Positions 48,406 to 56,165 of a stretch of DNA of 56,165 bases are shown here, piece by piece. The stretch lies in assembly GCF_004299445.1 (NCBI RefSeq), contig NZ_SCTC01000001.1:1-56165 (forward strand), given 5' to 3'. The stretch is from Phenylobacterium sp. GTDB lineage: Bacteria; Pseudomonadota; Alphaproteobacteria; Caulobacterales; Caulobacteraceae. A model generated the notes under the pieces. That model was not told the origin of the DNA. It saw only the letters and a list, made by a program, of their open reading frames with translations, and did not search any database. Both the position numbers and the translations under genes were made by a program. Numbering within the stretch: position 1 is the stretch's first letter; every line of letters begins with the position of its first letter.

Positions 48406-49200
48406 GTGACCGACAAGACCATCACCTATGCGGGCTACCTGGGCCTCGATCGGCTGCTCAGCGCCCAACACCCCGCCAGCGATCGCCACGACGAGTTGCT
48501 GTTCATCGTCATCCATCAGACGAAGGAGCTGTGGCTCAAGGAGATCATCCACGAGGTGAAGCTGGCCAAGCGGCTGATCCGCGAGGGCGACGTGGAGCCC
48601 GCGTACAAGGCGCTCGCCCGGGTCTCACGGATCCAGACGATCATGACCCTGTCGTGGGACGTGCTGGCCACCATGACGCCGGCCGACTACCTCACCTTCC
48701 GAGGCGGCCTTGGGACGAGTTCCGGATTCCAGTCCTGGCAGTTCCGGACCGTGGAGTACCTGCTGGGGCTTAAGGACGCCTCGTTCCTCGCCTTCCAGGA
48801 AGAGGGTAGCGACGCGCTCGCCGAGCTGAAGACGGCGCTGTCAGCGCCCAGCCTCTACGACGACGCCCTGGCGCGCATGGCGACGCATGGCCTGAGCCTG
48901 CCGCCTAAGGTGCTCGACCGCGACGTTTCGCAACCCTACGAGGCCTCTGCCGAGGTGGAGGACGCCTGGCTCGCCGTCTACCGCGACACAGCCCGCTACT
49001 GGGAGCTCTACCAGCTGGCCGAGAAACTGGTGGATCTGGACGACGCCCTCCTGACCTGGCGGCACAAGCATGTGCTGACCGTCGAGCGGATCATCGGCGG
49101 CAAGCGCGGCACGGGCGGCACCGACGGCGCGAGCTACCTGCAGAGCACGCTCAAGCGCCGTTGCTTCCCCGAGCTCTGGTCGTTGCGGACACGGTTATAG
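48406..49200 (+). CDS. kynA: Tryptophan 2,3-dioxygenase
   Basis: 264 residues, a haem enzyme that opens the indole ring to N-formylkynurenine in the first step of the kynurenine pathway. Seen: DELLFIVIHQTKELWLKEI (substrate-site His), FRGGLGTSSGFQSWQFR, and the haem-ligand region TWRHKHVLTVERIIGGKRGTG split over residues 215-240. The start is GTG 48406 (MTDKTITYAGYLGLD). No kynU or kynB lies in the window, so the pathway continues elsewhere. Confidence 0.95.
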   Translation: MTDKTITYAGYLGLDRLLSAQHPASDRHDELLFIVIHQTKELWLKEIIHEVKLAKRLIREGDVEPAYKALARVSRIQTIMTLSWDVLATMTPADYLTFRGGLGTSSGFQSWQFRTVEYLLGLKDASFLAFQEEGSDALAELKTALSAPSLYDDALARMATHGLSLPPKVLDRDVSQPYEASAEVEDAWLAVYRDTARYWELYQLAEKLVDLDDALLTWRHKHVLTVERIIGGKRGTGGTDGASYLQSTLKRRCFPELWSLRTRL

Positions 49201-49395
49201 CGCGGCCTCATTCATCGCTCCTGCCGAGGCAGGGGTTGCGCCGTCCATTCCCCTTTTGGGAGATTTCAGAGCACGACTTTCCCCTCTAGCGGGAATATCG
49301 AGTATCTGGAACCAGCTCGGCCGCACAAAGTTGACGCCCCACGGCAAAGCGCAGGGCGCAGGCGACTTCGCTCGCCTCGTCAGCCGCGAGCGGCT

Positions 49396-49899
49396 CTAGA
49401 ACGGGATTTCGTCGTCCAGGTTGGCCGAGAAATCTTCGCTGGGGCGCGAGGCGCCGCCGCCCTGGCGTGAACCCGACGAAAAGCCGCCACCACCGCCGCC
49501 GGAATACCCACCGTCATAGCCGCCCTCGCCCTGGGCAGCGCCGTCGCCGCGGCCGCCTAGCATGGTGAGCTCGCCGCGGAACTTCTGCAGCACGATCTCG
49601 GTGGAGTACTTCTCCTGGCCGGACTGGTCGGTCCACTTGCGGGTCTGAATCGACCCCTCGATGTAAACCGTCGAGCCCTTCTTCAGGTAGTTCTCGCAGA
49701 CCTTCACGATGTTCTCGTTGAACACCACCACGCGGTGCCACTCGGTCTTTTCCTTGCGCTCGCCGGTGTTGCGGTCGCGCCAGGATTCGGAGGTGGCGAT
49801 GCGCAGGTTGGCGACGCGGTCGCCCGACCCCAGTGACCGGATTTCAGGATCGGCCCCGAGGTTGCCGATGAGAATGACTTTGTTGACGCTGCCCGCCAT
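49396..49899 (-). CDS. ssb: Single-stranded DNA-binding protein
   Basis: 167 residues. OB-fold (1-110) with [21 protein letters not shown] and [19 protein letters not shown], a Gly-rich disordered linker (115-150), and the acidic partner-binding tip ending DDEIPF. Coats ssDNA as a tetramer. AAGGA lies 8 nt before the ATG. A LexA-type box and a promoter-like pair are upstream, so SOS induction is likely. Between this gene and kynA (49201-49395) I see no gene; a small hairpin overlaps the ssb stop. Confidence 0.97.
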   Translation of the reverse strand: MAGSVNKVILIGNLGADPEIRSLGSGDRVANLRIATSESWRDRNTGERKEKTEWHRVVVFNENIVKVCENYLKKGSTVYIEGSIQTRKWTDQSGQEKYSTEIVLQKFRGELTMLGGRGDGAAQGEGGYDGGYSGGGGGGFSSGSRQGGGASRPSEDFSANLDDEIPF

Positions 49900-49949
49900 C
49901 GATCTGTTCCTTGGTTTCCGTAGGAAGCGGGCCTCATGCCCATCGCGAC

Positions 49950-49976
49950 GCTAGCGCGCCGGCGACGCATTGCCAA
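49950..49976 (-). promoter_or_regulatory. Candidate ssb promoter
   Basis: On the minus strand TTGGCA (49976-49971) and GCTAGC (49955-49950) are 15 nt apart, resembling Caulobacter housekeeping promoters (TTGAC / GCTA). The LexA-like box ends 8 bp upstream of the -35. Confidence 0.4.
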
Positions 49977-49983
49977 GGAATTT

Positions 49984-49998
49984 GTTCCCGATTCGTTC
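49984..49998. promoter_or_regulatory. LexA (SOS) box, Alphaproteobacteria type
   Basis: GTTC-N7-GTTC is exact (GTTC at 49984-49987 and 49995-49998), the consensus for alphaproteobacterial LexA. It lies 85 bp upstream of ssb and adjacent to the candidate promoter. Confidence 0.8.
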
Positions 49999-50023
49999 TC
50001 AATCCACAGCAGAATTGCCGCGC

Positions 50024-50407
50024 CTACTGAGGCATGGCTCCTGGGATGGCCAGACGCCCGTCGCCGGTTCGCACCAGGGCGACATAGCGCGGGCCTTCCA
50101 GCGAGGTGGCGGTCAGCACCCCCTCCTTCTGCAAAAACAGGAAGTTGGCCTGGTAGGCGCCGTAGATCTCCTGGCGCGTCCCCCCCAGGGTCAGGAACTT
50201 GATGCGCATGGCCTCGAGATTCGCCGCGCATTTCTCGAGGCTGTCGGTCTCGACGAGCTTATTGAACTTAAGCGACTGATCTTTCTGCGGAACCACGTGG
50301 TAGCAAATCCGGGGGTCGCCGGGTGGCGTGGTCTTCTTGGCGCAGGCGCTGACCCCGAGGGCGGCGGCGCAGAGGGCCAGGGCGACGAGCGTGGATCTTA
50401 CAGCCAT
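50024..50407 (-). CDS. Small predicted lipoprotein
   Basis: 127 residues. The signal peptide ends in a lipobox (LGVSAC, Cys about 22). The mature part is mostly one small domain (ICYHVVPQKDQSLKFNKL, LEKCAANLEAM, QANFLFLQKEGVL) with three cysteines in all. I do not recognise the family. It starts 18 nt after the stop of the next gene and is probably co-transcribed with it. Confidence 0.75.
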   Translation of the reverse strand: MAVRSTLVALALCAAALGVSACAKKTTPPGDPRICYHVVPQKDQSLKFNKLVETDSLEKCAANLEAMRIKFLTLGGTRQEIYGAYQANFLFLQKEGVLTATSLEGPRYVALVRTGDGRLAIPGAMPQ

Positions 50408-50425
50408 GATACGAGCCTAGCAGGC

Positions 50426-51124
50426 CTACCCCACGGGCGGAATGGCGCAGTCGGCGGATTGCGTGATCAGCGTGCGGAACGTCCGGTTGTCGTCCGAAAC
50501 CTCGACCCGACCGGCCACCAGGCGCAGCGTCTGGGCGCCGAAGCGGCCGTAGCTGGCGCCGACGCCCTTTTCGCACCGGCCCGCGAACAGGGTTTGCACA
50601 CAGGCATTCAGATCGCCGTCCGACGCCACCTTGCGCCAACGCCCGCCCCCGTGGCGCCAGCAGATGTTGGCGGGGGGCGGCGCGGGTTCGTCGGCGTCCT
50701 CGGGCGGCAGGGCGGACTCGACCTCCACCGGGGGATCGGCCTCGACAGGGGGCAGCGGCGTCAGCACCTGGCCGGCCTGCTCGGCCGCCGCCAGGGCCCC
50801 GGTCTCGTCCAGACCCACGTCCAGGGCGTCGGTGGCGACGCCGTTGCGCTGCGCGCAGGCGGTCAGGCTGAGTTCGCCCACGAACTGGCCCTGTACGAAA
50901 CAGCGGAGCAGCTTACCCGGTTGGGACGTCCCGTCGTCGGGCCCCATCGCGTCGATCACCAGCCCGCCTTCCGACGCCGGCGGCGCGCGCTCGGGACTCC
51001 CGCCGTCACCCATCAGCATCCAGGCGGCGCCCAGTCCGGCGACGAGCGCAGCCAGTCCGCCAATCACGACGACCGGGATGCCGCGCTTCCGCGTCGTCTG
51101 AGGGGATTCGGGCGGCGTCTCCAT
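50426..51124 (-). CDS. Membrane-anchored protein of unknown function
   Basis: 232 residues with a short cytoplasmic N-terminus, one membrane helix (about 15-38) and a periplasmic Pro/Glu-rich linker (about 135-165). The C-terminal domain (about 165-232) contains ICWRHGGGRWRKVASDGDLNAC and several further cysteines, suggesting disulfides. No family recognised. It precedes the small lipoprotein gene by 18 nt on the same strand; the two may form an envelope pair. Confidence 0.7.
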   Translation of the reverse strand: METPPESPQTTRKRGIPVVVIGGLAALVAGLGAAWMLMGDGGSPERAPPASEGGLVIDAMGPDDGTSQPGKLLRCFVQGQFVGELSLTACAQRNGVATDALDVGLDETGALAAAEQAGQVLTPLPPVEADPPVEVESALPPEDADEPAPPPANICWRHGGGRWRKVASDGDLNACVQTLFAGRCEKGVGASYGRFGAQTLRLVAGRVEVSDDNRTFRTLITQSADCAIPPVG

Positions 51125-51176
51125 CTGTCCTGGCTAGACCCCGCGCCCGGCGCTTTCAAGGCGCCGCGCTGGTGGG

Positions 51177-53933
51177 CTAGCCGCCGAGGCGCGAGAGAGC
51201 GGCCTGATAGTTGGCGATCTGGTTGTTCAGGTAGGCCGGCACGGGTCCCGAGGCGGCCTTGGCGGCGATGGCGGACTGCGGCTGGGACGCCGCCACGAGG
51301 TCCTTGTAGACCTGACGCACCACACCCATCGCCTTGCCGACCACGGCCAGCGCGTGATTTCGATCCATGTCCCCGGTGAGGTTCAGCCCGTCCTCAAGAC
51401 CCAGGCCGTAAAGCATGGCCTTGCCGTCGGCCGGGAGGGTCTTGCCGTCGACGATTCTGGTTTTGCGGACCACGCCCTCGGGAATGCCGAGCATCGCCAG
51501 GGCGTCGCGGTCGGCCTTGCCGGCTCCGAACTCGATGATATTGCGGTCGGTGGTGGGCTCCACCCGCAGGCTGCGCATGCCCTCGGACGTCGAGATCGTG
51601 ACCTTGGCCTGGAAACCCGACGCTCGGCGGATCTTGACGGCCAGGGTGTCCAGCGTCTCGGCCGCATCGATGGTGATGGTCTGGGTCCGGCTGCCGACCT
51701 TCAACGTGAACGTGTCGCCGGTCCGCAGGCTGGACTGGGCCGTAAGGCGAGGCGAGTCGGTCAGGTCCATCTCGCCCTTCGGCAGGCCGATCCGGTCGAG
51801 GACGCTCGCGCCGGAGGTGTCGACGGCGATCGAGGTCGGGGCCGCGCGGCCATCCTTGCCGGTGAAGCGTCGTGACCAGTCGATCGAGCCGCCCGCGATG
51901 TCTAGCTTGGCGAGGAAGCCGTCCTTGACGCCCAGAGCCGTCGGCGCGCCGGGGAGATCCGTGCCCGCCGCGCCGCCGATCCAGACCTGGCCGCCCGACA
52001 CCGCGAGCGAGGTCGCCCGGTCGTCGCCGGCGCCGCCGTAGTACGCCACCTGGCCGCCGCCCGAGAGATTGGCGCTCATCCGCGCGGCGAAGGCGTCGCT
52101 GCCGCCGGCGTGCGCGCGCGTCACGCTGAGACCGTTGAGGCCGGGATTGCCGGTCGAGCCCGCCACGACGATGTTGCCGCCGTCCAGCGCAAGGCCCGTG
52201 ATCGTCCCGCCCTGGAGGTCGCCCAGGTCGCGGGTCGCAGTGAGCACCGGTGCGCCACCCGACAGGTCGTAACGGCGCAGGACGCCGCGGCCGTCTTCCA
52301 TGCTGGCCACGACGATGTTGGTCCCGTCGACGACCATGCCCGCCGGCTTGTCGGCCCCCGCGGTCCCGATTGTCGAGGTGAAGAGGCTCTGGATCTTGCC
52401 TTGGGCGTCGGCCTTGAAGGCCTGCAGATAGGTGTCCGAGCCCCCTGCCCCGGGCGCGCCGGGCATGCCCGAACTGGTTCGTCCCTGGACGTAGACCGTG
52501 CCGTCGGCGCCGAACGCGACTTCGCTGGCTTCATCGGCCGCGCGTGCGCCGCGGCGCTGGGTCCACAACTCCTGCCCGTCGGCGTCGTAGACGGTGACGA
52601 AACTGTCGGCCTGTCCTTCGAACGATCCGGTCGAGTTCAGCGGACCTTCGACCGCGCCGCCCAGATCGCCCTTCACCGAGCCCGCCACGGCGATCTTGCC
52701 GTCGGCCGACAACGCCAGACCCAGGCCGCTGGCCTCGTCGGATGCGCCGAGCGTGCGGGTGAAGATGAGCTTGCCGGCGGCGTCGTACTTCAGGAGCGCG
52801 ACGTCCTGATCGCCCTTGATCTCCTGGCCGGCCGTCTTGTTGGTCACGTCGGCGAGCATGTAGACCGAGCCATCGGCGGCGATCTTGGTGTCGCGGACCG
52901 TTTTGACCTCAGGCCCCATCGTCTGGGCGAAGAGCCGGCCATCCACCCAGTTGGCCTCACCCGGCTTCTGCAGCGGCGCCGGAACCGAGGTGGTGTCGGT
53001 CTGGAATTTCAGCAACTGGCTGGCCGCCGTCGAGTCCTTGGTCGACGCCTTGCCGTCGGGATCGGGATTGCCAGTGTCCTGCGCCACATAGACGGCGCCC
53101 GCCGTGGCCGGGGCCGAGAAGTTGAGAACCTCTCCGGTCGGCACGTTGAACTTCAGCGAGAACTGGTCGGGATTGGTCCCGATGGTCACGTCCTTGCCGT
53201 TGATCTTGGTGGTCTTCGGACCGCCTGCGGTGCGCTGAGACGACACCCGGGCGTCGACGCCGGCCGCCTGCAGCTCCTGGTTCATGTAGTTGATCACGTT
53301 CACCAGCGAACGCGTCTGGCCGCCCATGTCGGCCAGGTTGATCGGCACATTAACTATCGCGCCTGAGCGCTTGACTGCAATCGTGAATTGGACATCCCCG
53401 ACGAAGGCGGGAACCTCGTTTGCGCTGGACCCGCTGACGAGCGGCGGCGTCACGTACTCGGTCTTGTTGCGAGGCACCCCCAGCTTGGTCTTCGCCGATG
53501 TGCTGGCTGTTCCCTGGATAATGCGCGACTTTTCGAGGTCGAGCCCGGCCACGTAATCGTTGATCTCGGCGACGCCGCGCTCGAAGGCCTTGTTGATCTT
53601 GGCGCGGTCGGCATCGCTGATGAGCTTGGCGCCTGACTGCTCGGCCACGCCCATTAGGGTCGAGAGGCCCGAATAGAGCGCGAACATCTTGCGATAGTCC
53701 GCACTCGCGCCGGGAAGATCCAGCTTGGCGCTGTTCTCGTTGACGAACTTGCGGCCCTGCAGCGCCGACTTCACCGCAGCGCTGGCCTCGGCGGCCGAGG
53801 TGGCGCCGTTCCACGGCGCGGTAGGAGCCACCTTCTTGGTCAGGCTCGCAGACAGCGATGCGCCACCAGACGTCAGCCCGGCGCGGGATTGGTAGAATCC
53901 CAGGAGCGCACTGGTGTCGAGCGGTGTGACCAT
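51177..53933 (-). CDS. Flagellum-linked beta-propeller protein with filament-cap-like C-terminus
   Basis: 918 residues without a signal peptide. The N-terminal 330 residues include a DUF-like helical start (MVTPLDTSALLGFYQSRAGL) and a region with VDARVSSQRTAGG and TGEVLNFSAP that recalls FliD/FlgL secondary structure. The middle (about 330-690) has SBBP-type propeller repeats (DGSVYMLADV, DGTVYVQGRT, GGQVWIGGAAGTDLPGAP). The C-terminus (about 735-810) has a GDTFTLKVGSRTQTITIDAAETLDTLA stretch like FliD domains. Lack of a Sec signal and position 80 nt after the flagellin terminator suggest export through the flagellar apparatus. A CtrA-like box lies just upstream. Family name not recognised. 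Confidence 0.72.
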   Translation of the reverse strand: MVTPLDTSALLGFYQSRAGLTSGGASLSASLTKKVAPTAPWNGATSAAEASAAVKSALQGRKFVNENSAKLDLPGASADYRKMFALYSGLSTLMGVAEQSGAKLISDADRAKINKAFERGVAEINDYVAGLDLEKSRIIQGTASTSAKTKLGVPRNKTEYVTPPLVSGSSANEVPAFVGDVQFTIAVKRSGAIVNVPINLADMGGQTRSLVNVINYMNQELQAAGVDARVSSQRTAGGPKTTKINGKDVTIGTNPDQFSLKFNVPTGEVLNFSAPATAGAVYVAQDTGNPDPDGKASTKDSTAASQLLKFQTDTTSVPAPLQKPGEANWVDGRLFAQTMGPEVKTVRDTKIAADGSVYMLADVTNKTAGQEIKGDQDVALLKYDAAGKLIFTRTLGASDEASGLGLALSADGKIAVAGSVKGDLGGAVEGPLNSTGSFEGQADSFVTVYDADGQELWTQRRGARAADEASEVAFGADGTVYVQGRTSSGMPGAPGAGGSDTYLQAFKADAQGKIQSLFTSTIGTAGADKPAGMVVDGTNIVVASMEDGRGVLRRYDLSGGAPVLTATRDLGDLQGGTITGLALDGGNIVVAGSTGNPGLNGLSVTRAHAGGSDAFAARMSANLSGGGQVAYYGGAGDDRATSLAVSGGQVWIGGAAGTDLPGAPTALGVKDGFLAKLDIAGGSIDWSRRFTGKDGRAAPTSIAVDTSGASVLDRIGLPKGEMDLTDSPRLTAQSSLRTGDTFTLKVGSRTQTITIDAAETLDTLAVKIRRASGFQAKVTISTSEGMRSLRVEPTTDRNIIEFGAGKADRDALAMLGIPEGVVRKTRIVDGKTLPADGKAMLYGLGLEDGLNLTGDMDRNHALAVVGKAMGVVRQVYKDLVAASQPQSAIAAKAASGPVPAYLNNQIANYQAALSRLGG

Positions 53934-53986
53934 TGTCCATCCACGCGGGAATCAGACTCCCGCCAGCCAAACTAGGCCGCACAACC

Positions 53987-54001
53987 GTAACGGGTCGTTA
54001 A
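53987..54001 (-). promoter_or_regulatory. CtrA-like box upstream of the beta-propeller gene
   Basis: On the minus strand TTAA-N7-TTAC differs from the CtrA consensus TTAA-N7-TTAA in one base. It lies 54 bp before the gene start, after the flagellin terminator. Confidence 0.35.
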
Positions 54002-54010
54002 GCGACCAAG

Positions 54011-54043
54011 AGAAAAGGGCCCGATCGCCTGGACCGGGCCCTT
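54011..54043 (-). terminator. Terminator of the flagellin gene
   Basis: Perfect 9-bp stem AAGGGCCCG / CGGGCCCTT (54015-54023, 54035-54043) with an 11-nt loop, followed on the minus strand by a T-rich run (TTTTCT). It lies about 60 nt after the flagellin stop. Confidence 0.8.
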
Positions 54044-54100
54044 GTTTCTGCGCCCTGTCGGCACGCAGTGGAGCGGCGAAATGCTCCGCAGTTCCTGGAT

Positions 54101-54934
54101 TTAGCCGCCGCGGAAGAGCTGGAGAATGATCTGCGGCGCGGAATTCGCGATCGATAGCGCCTGGGCGCCTAACTGCTGCTGAACCTGCAAGGCCTGCAAT
54201 CGTGCGCTTTCCTTGGCGAGGTCGGCGTCGACCAGGTTTCCAACCCCCGCCTCCAGCACGTCCGTGAGCTTGGAGACGAAGTCGAGGTGGGCGTCGACCT
54301 GCTTGGCCTGCGAGCCGAGGTTGCCCAGGGCCTGGTTGACGTTGGCGATCGAGGCCTCGAGCCGCGCCAGCACCGTCGTCGCCTTGGCCACCGAGGTGAT
54401 CGAGGCGTTGGCGGTGAGCGTGATGTTGGCGCCGCCGAGGGCCAGGGTGCGGGTGGACAGCGTGAGGCTGGAGGTCGCGTCAGCGTTCGCCAGGAACTGG
54501 ATGTTGCCGCCCAGGCCGTCGAACAGGTTGGCGCCGTCGAACTCGGCGTTGTCGACCACCTGCCGGATCTGGTTAAGCAGCGAGCGGAAGTCGGAGTTGA
54601 GCGCGGTCCGCGAGTTGGTGTCCAGCGAGGTGTCCATCGCCGCGACCACCTTCTCCTTCAACTGCACGAGCAGGTCGGAGACCGTTTCGCCGGCGGCCAG
54701 AGACACCTGTGAAATCGAGCTGGCGCGCTCGAGCGAGAGGCGTACAGCGCCCAGGGCGCCGATGTCGGCCCGCTGCCCCTGCGCAATCGCCCAGATTGCG
54801 GCGTTGTCCTTGGCGTTTCCGATCTTCAGGCCGGTGTTCACGCGGTTCTGAACATCGGCCAGTTCGTCGTTGGTCCGATTCAGATTCTGAAGCGCGGTCA
54901 GCGCGGACTTGTTCGTGTGGACGCTGATCGTCAT
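54101..54934 (-). CDS. Flagellin
   Basis: 277 residues, the short type without a central variable domain, as in Caulobacter. N-terminal D0/D1 (VHTNKSALTALQNLNRTND and VNTGLKIGNAKDNAA, with IAQGQRADI) and C-terminal D1/D0 (DADLAKESARLQALQVQQQL, ALSIANSAPQIILQLF) flank a short middle. ATG 54934 is chosen over the adjacent GTG because AGGAG lies 6 nt upstream. It lies downstream of flaG. A TTAACCAT half-site upstream suggests CtrA-linked control. Which paralogue it is cannot be read. Confidence 0.93.
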   Translation of the reverse strand: MTISVHTNKSALTALQNLNRTNDELADVQNRVNTGLKIGNAKDNAAIWAIAQGQRADIGALGAVRLSLERASSISQVSLAAGETVSDLLVQLKEKVVAAMDTSLDTNSRTALNSDFRSLLNQIRQVVDNAEFDGANLFDGLGGNIQFLANADATSSLTLSTRTLALGGANITLTANASITSVAKATTVLARLEASIANVNQALGNLGSQAKQVDAHLDFVSKLTDVLEAGVGNLVDADLAKESARLQALQVQQQLGAQALSIANSAPQIILQLFRGG

Positions 54935-55018
54935 CACGCTCTCCTAGCGGCGGCGGCAGTTCCCGGCTGCGACTCGCAACCGTGCCGTGAACAGACCGTA
55001 GAAAGACGTGGTGAGCAG

Positions 55019-55036
55019 ATGGTTAATAGGATTAAC
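55019..55036. promoter_or_regulatory. CtrA-type TTAACCAT and GTTAAT-N3-ATTAAC palindrome upstream of flagellin
   Basis: The minus strand has TTAACCAT (55026-55019), the known CtrA 8-mer, embedded in a perfect 15-bp palindrome GTTAAT-AGG-ATTAAC (55022-55036), about 90 bp before the flagellin start. TTAA spacing is 5, not the canonical 7. Confidence 0.45.
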
Positions 55037-55072
55037 GACAAGCGCCGCCGCCGGGCGCTCCCGGGGCGGTTG

Positions 55073-55085
55073 GGACAATATGTCC
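55073..55085. promoter_or_regulatory. Perfect 13-bp palindrome upstream of flagellin
   Basis: GGACA-ATA-TGTCC (55073-55085) is an exact inverted repeat 138 bp before the flagellin start, near the end of flaG. A regulator site is possible; nothing else supports it. Confidence 0.3.
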
Positions 55086-55119
55086 TACGGGTCGCGCGGG
55101 CCGCGCGCGCCCAATCGAC

Positions 55120-55446
55120 TCAGGCTTCGGTCGAGATCACGTCCCCGGCGGCGTACTGAGCTTCATTTCTGAGCTTCAGGACTTCGGCTCTGGGCAGTTG
55201 GCTCAGAACCTCGCCGGTCAAGCGGTTGATGGTCTTGTAGACGTACGACCCGCTAGCCTTGTCCAGTTCGATGACCAGTCGCATCTCGGCCTCATCCGGC
55301 CCCTTTTTGGGGGCATCGACCTCGGCCTTCCTCTCGGCGGCCCGGGCCTCGATCCGCGCGGACGCGGGGGTCTTGGCGACGGGAACGACCGGGACGACAG
55401 GCTTGGGGTCCGGCGTGATTGCGACGATGGCGGCTTTGGGTTCCAT
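55120..55446 (-). CDS. flaG: Flagellar protein FlaG
   Basis: 108 residues. A Pro/Val/Lys-rich N-terminus leads into the FlaG-family C-terminal domain (MRLVIELDKASGSYVYKTIN and LTGEVLSQLPRAEVLKLRNE). The family affects flagellar filament length. AAGGAG lies 6 nt before the ATG. It lies between the two flagellin genes on the same strand. Confidence 0.88.
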   Translation of the reverse strand: MEPKAAIVAITPDPKPVVPVVPVAKTPASARIEARAAERKAEVDAPKKGPDEAEMRLVIELDKASGSYVYKTINRLTGEVLSQLPRAEVLKLRNEAQYAAGDVISTEA

Positions 55447-55535
55447 CGCTCCTTTCGCTGTTCGGTGCAGCGCTCCTGGCTAAGGCGATCGGCGGACGGG
55501 ATGACCCCGCCCGCCGACGCATTGAGATCCGCCAC

Positions 55536-55553
55536 GGAGCCGCGAACGGCTCC
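55536..55553 (-). terminator. Hairpin between the second flagellin gene and flaG
   Basis: GGAGCCG-CGAA-CGGCTCC is a perfect 7-bp stem with a tetraloop 15 nt after the second flagellin stop codon. There is no T-run, so it may be an attenuator or mRNA-stability element. Confidence 0.35.
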
Positions 55554-55567
55554 GCGACGTGCAGGGC

Positions 55568-56165
55568 TTATCGGAAGAGGCCCAGCAGGATCGACGAGGA
55601 CTGGTTGGCGATCGAGAGCGCCTGGACCCCGAGCTGCTGCTTCGTCTGCAGCGCCTGGAGTTTCGCACTTTCCTTCGCCAGGTCGGCATCCACGAGGTTG
55701 CCCACACCGGCGTCGATCGTGTCCTGGAGCTTGCCGACAAAGTTGAGGTGGCCGTTCAGAGCCTTGGCGCCAGTACCGAGCGCCGACAGCTTGCTGGACA
55801 CTTCGGTGATCGCAGCGTTCACCGCGCCGATGGCCGTCGAGGCCAGGGTCTTCGTGGTGATCGTCGAAGCGGCGATCGACAGCGCCGACAGGGTCAGCGT
55901 CTGGGCCGCCACAGTGATCCGCGAGGTCGCATCGGCGTTGGCCAGCGACTGCACGGTGTTGCCGGCCTGCTTCAGCATGTTGCTGCCGTTGAATTCGGCA
56001 TTGCTGACCGCCTTCGTGATCTGACCCTTCAGCGAAGCGAACTCATCGGCCAGGGCCGCACGGCTCGTCGTATCCAGGCCCGCATCCGCGGCCGCCAGAG
56101 CCTTTTCCTTCATCTGCAGCAGCAGATCCGAAACCGACTCGCCGGCCGAGATCGCGACTTCCACG
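55568..56165 (-). CDS. Second flagellin (5' part outside window)
   Basis: The visible C-terminal 199 codons include SAGESVSDLLLQMKEKALAA, FNGSNMLKQAGNTVQSLANA, DADLAKESAKLQALQTKQQL and the end ANQSSSILLGLF, clearly paralogous to the first flagellin and with the same short middle region. The reading frame is open through base 56165; the start codon lies beyond the window. It precedes flaG and the other flagellin on the same strand. Confidence 0.92.
   Translation of the reverse strand, partial: VEVAISAGESVSDLLLQMKEKALAAADAGLDTTSRAALADEFASLKGQITKAVSNAEFNGSNMLKQAGNTVQSLANADATSRITVAAQTLTLSALSIAASTITTKTLASTAIGAVNAAITEVSSKLSALGTGAKALNGHLNFVGKLQDTIDAGVGNLVDADLAKESAKLQALQTKQQLGVQALSIANQSSSILLGLFR

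Noticed and set aside
49229..49242. A terminator after kynA (CCTGCC-GA-GGCAGG)
   Set aside because: The loop is only 2 nt and there is no T-run after the stem.
54972..54990. A sigma-54 promoter (GGCAC...TTGC) upstream of the flagellin gene
   Set aside because: The two elements are present as GGCACGG-TTGC, but the spacing between GG and GC is 7 nt, not 10, so a -24/-12 promoter does not fit.

Overview
The window is GC-rich (roughly two thirds GC) and densely packed. It looks like chromosome from an alphaproteobacterium of the Caulobacter/Phenylobacterium type. Supporting signs are an Alphaproteobacteria-type LexA box (GTTC-N7-GTTC) upstream of ssb, short flagellins of about 277 residues next to flaG, CtrA-like TTAA boxes in the flagellar region, many GTG/TTG starts with ATGA or GTGA gene overlaps, and the ssb / gyrA-coaD / PPIase-PPIase-queA-tgt neighbourhood. 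The genus is inferred, not proven.

Layout. 1-9972 holds core and accessory metabolism: a truncated iron-sulfur photolyase, gdhA, a divergent acetolactate synthase plus aldehyde dehydrogenase pair, a cyclic-nucleotide phosphodiesterase followed by a CHASE2 adenylate/guanylate cyclase, and a TetR-SDR pair. 9980-19368 (minus) is a four-gene multihaem operon: a pentahaem cytochrome, a lipoprotein with two GlcG/HbpS domains, an outer-membrane beta-barrel and a 1335-residue decahaem protein ending in LVIVD propeller repeats. It resembles the parts list of a trans-envelope electron conduit. 19565-30489 (plus), divergent from it, is a two-partner-secretion cluster: TpsB, TpsA, an exported TPR-CHAT protease, a glycosyltransferase and a small exported protein, closed by a terminator.

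30569-36022 holds tRNA-Lys(TTT), tgt, queA, an EEP-family phosphatase/nuclease and two cyclophilins. 36102-41956 is an accessory block (metY with a cysteine-containing leader ORF, and an overlapping enolase-superfamily / serine hydrolase / CPBP protease series behind a TetR regulator) that separates the cyclophilins from coaD-gyrA. 45681-49200 holds two tandem 2OG-Fe(II) oxygenase fusions, a DUF3617 protein and kynA. 49396-51124 holds ssb and two envelope proteins. 51177-56165 is flagellar: a beta-propeller protein with a filament-cap-like C-terminus, a flagellin, FlaG and a second flagellin cut by the window edge.

The strongest candidates for undescribed biology are the multihaem/HbpS/beta-barrel operon and the TPS-CHAT-glycosyltransferase operon. 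Smaller points of note are a Tgt without its zinc cysteines, a cyclase lacking the transition-state asparagine, the metY leader ORF, and a 38-bp perfectly alternating purine-pyrimidine tract upstream of gyrA.
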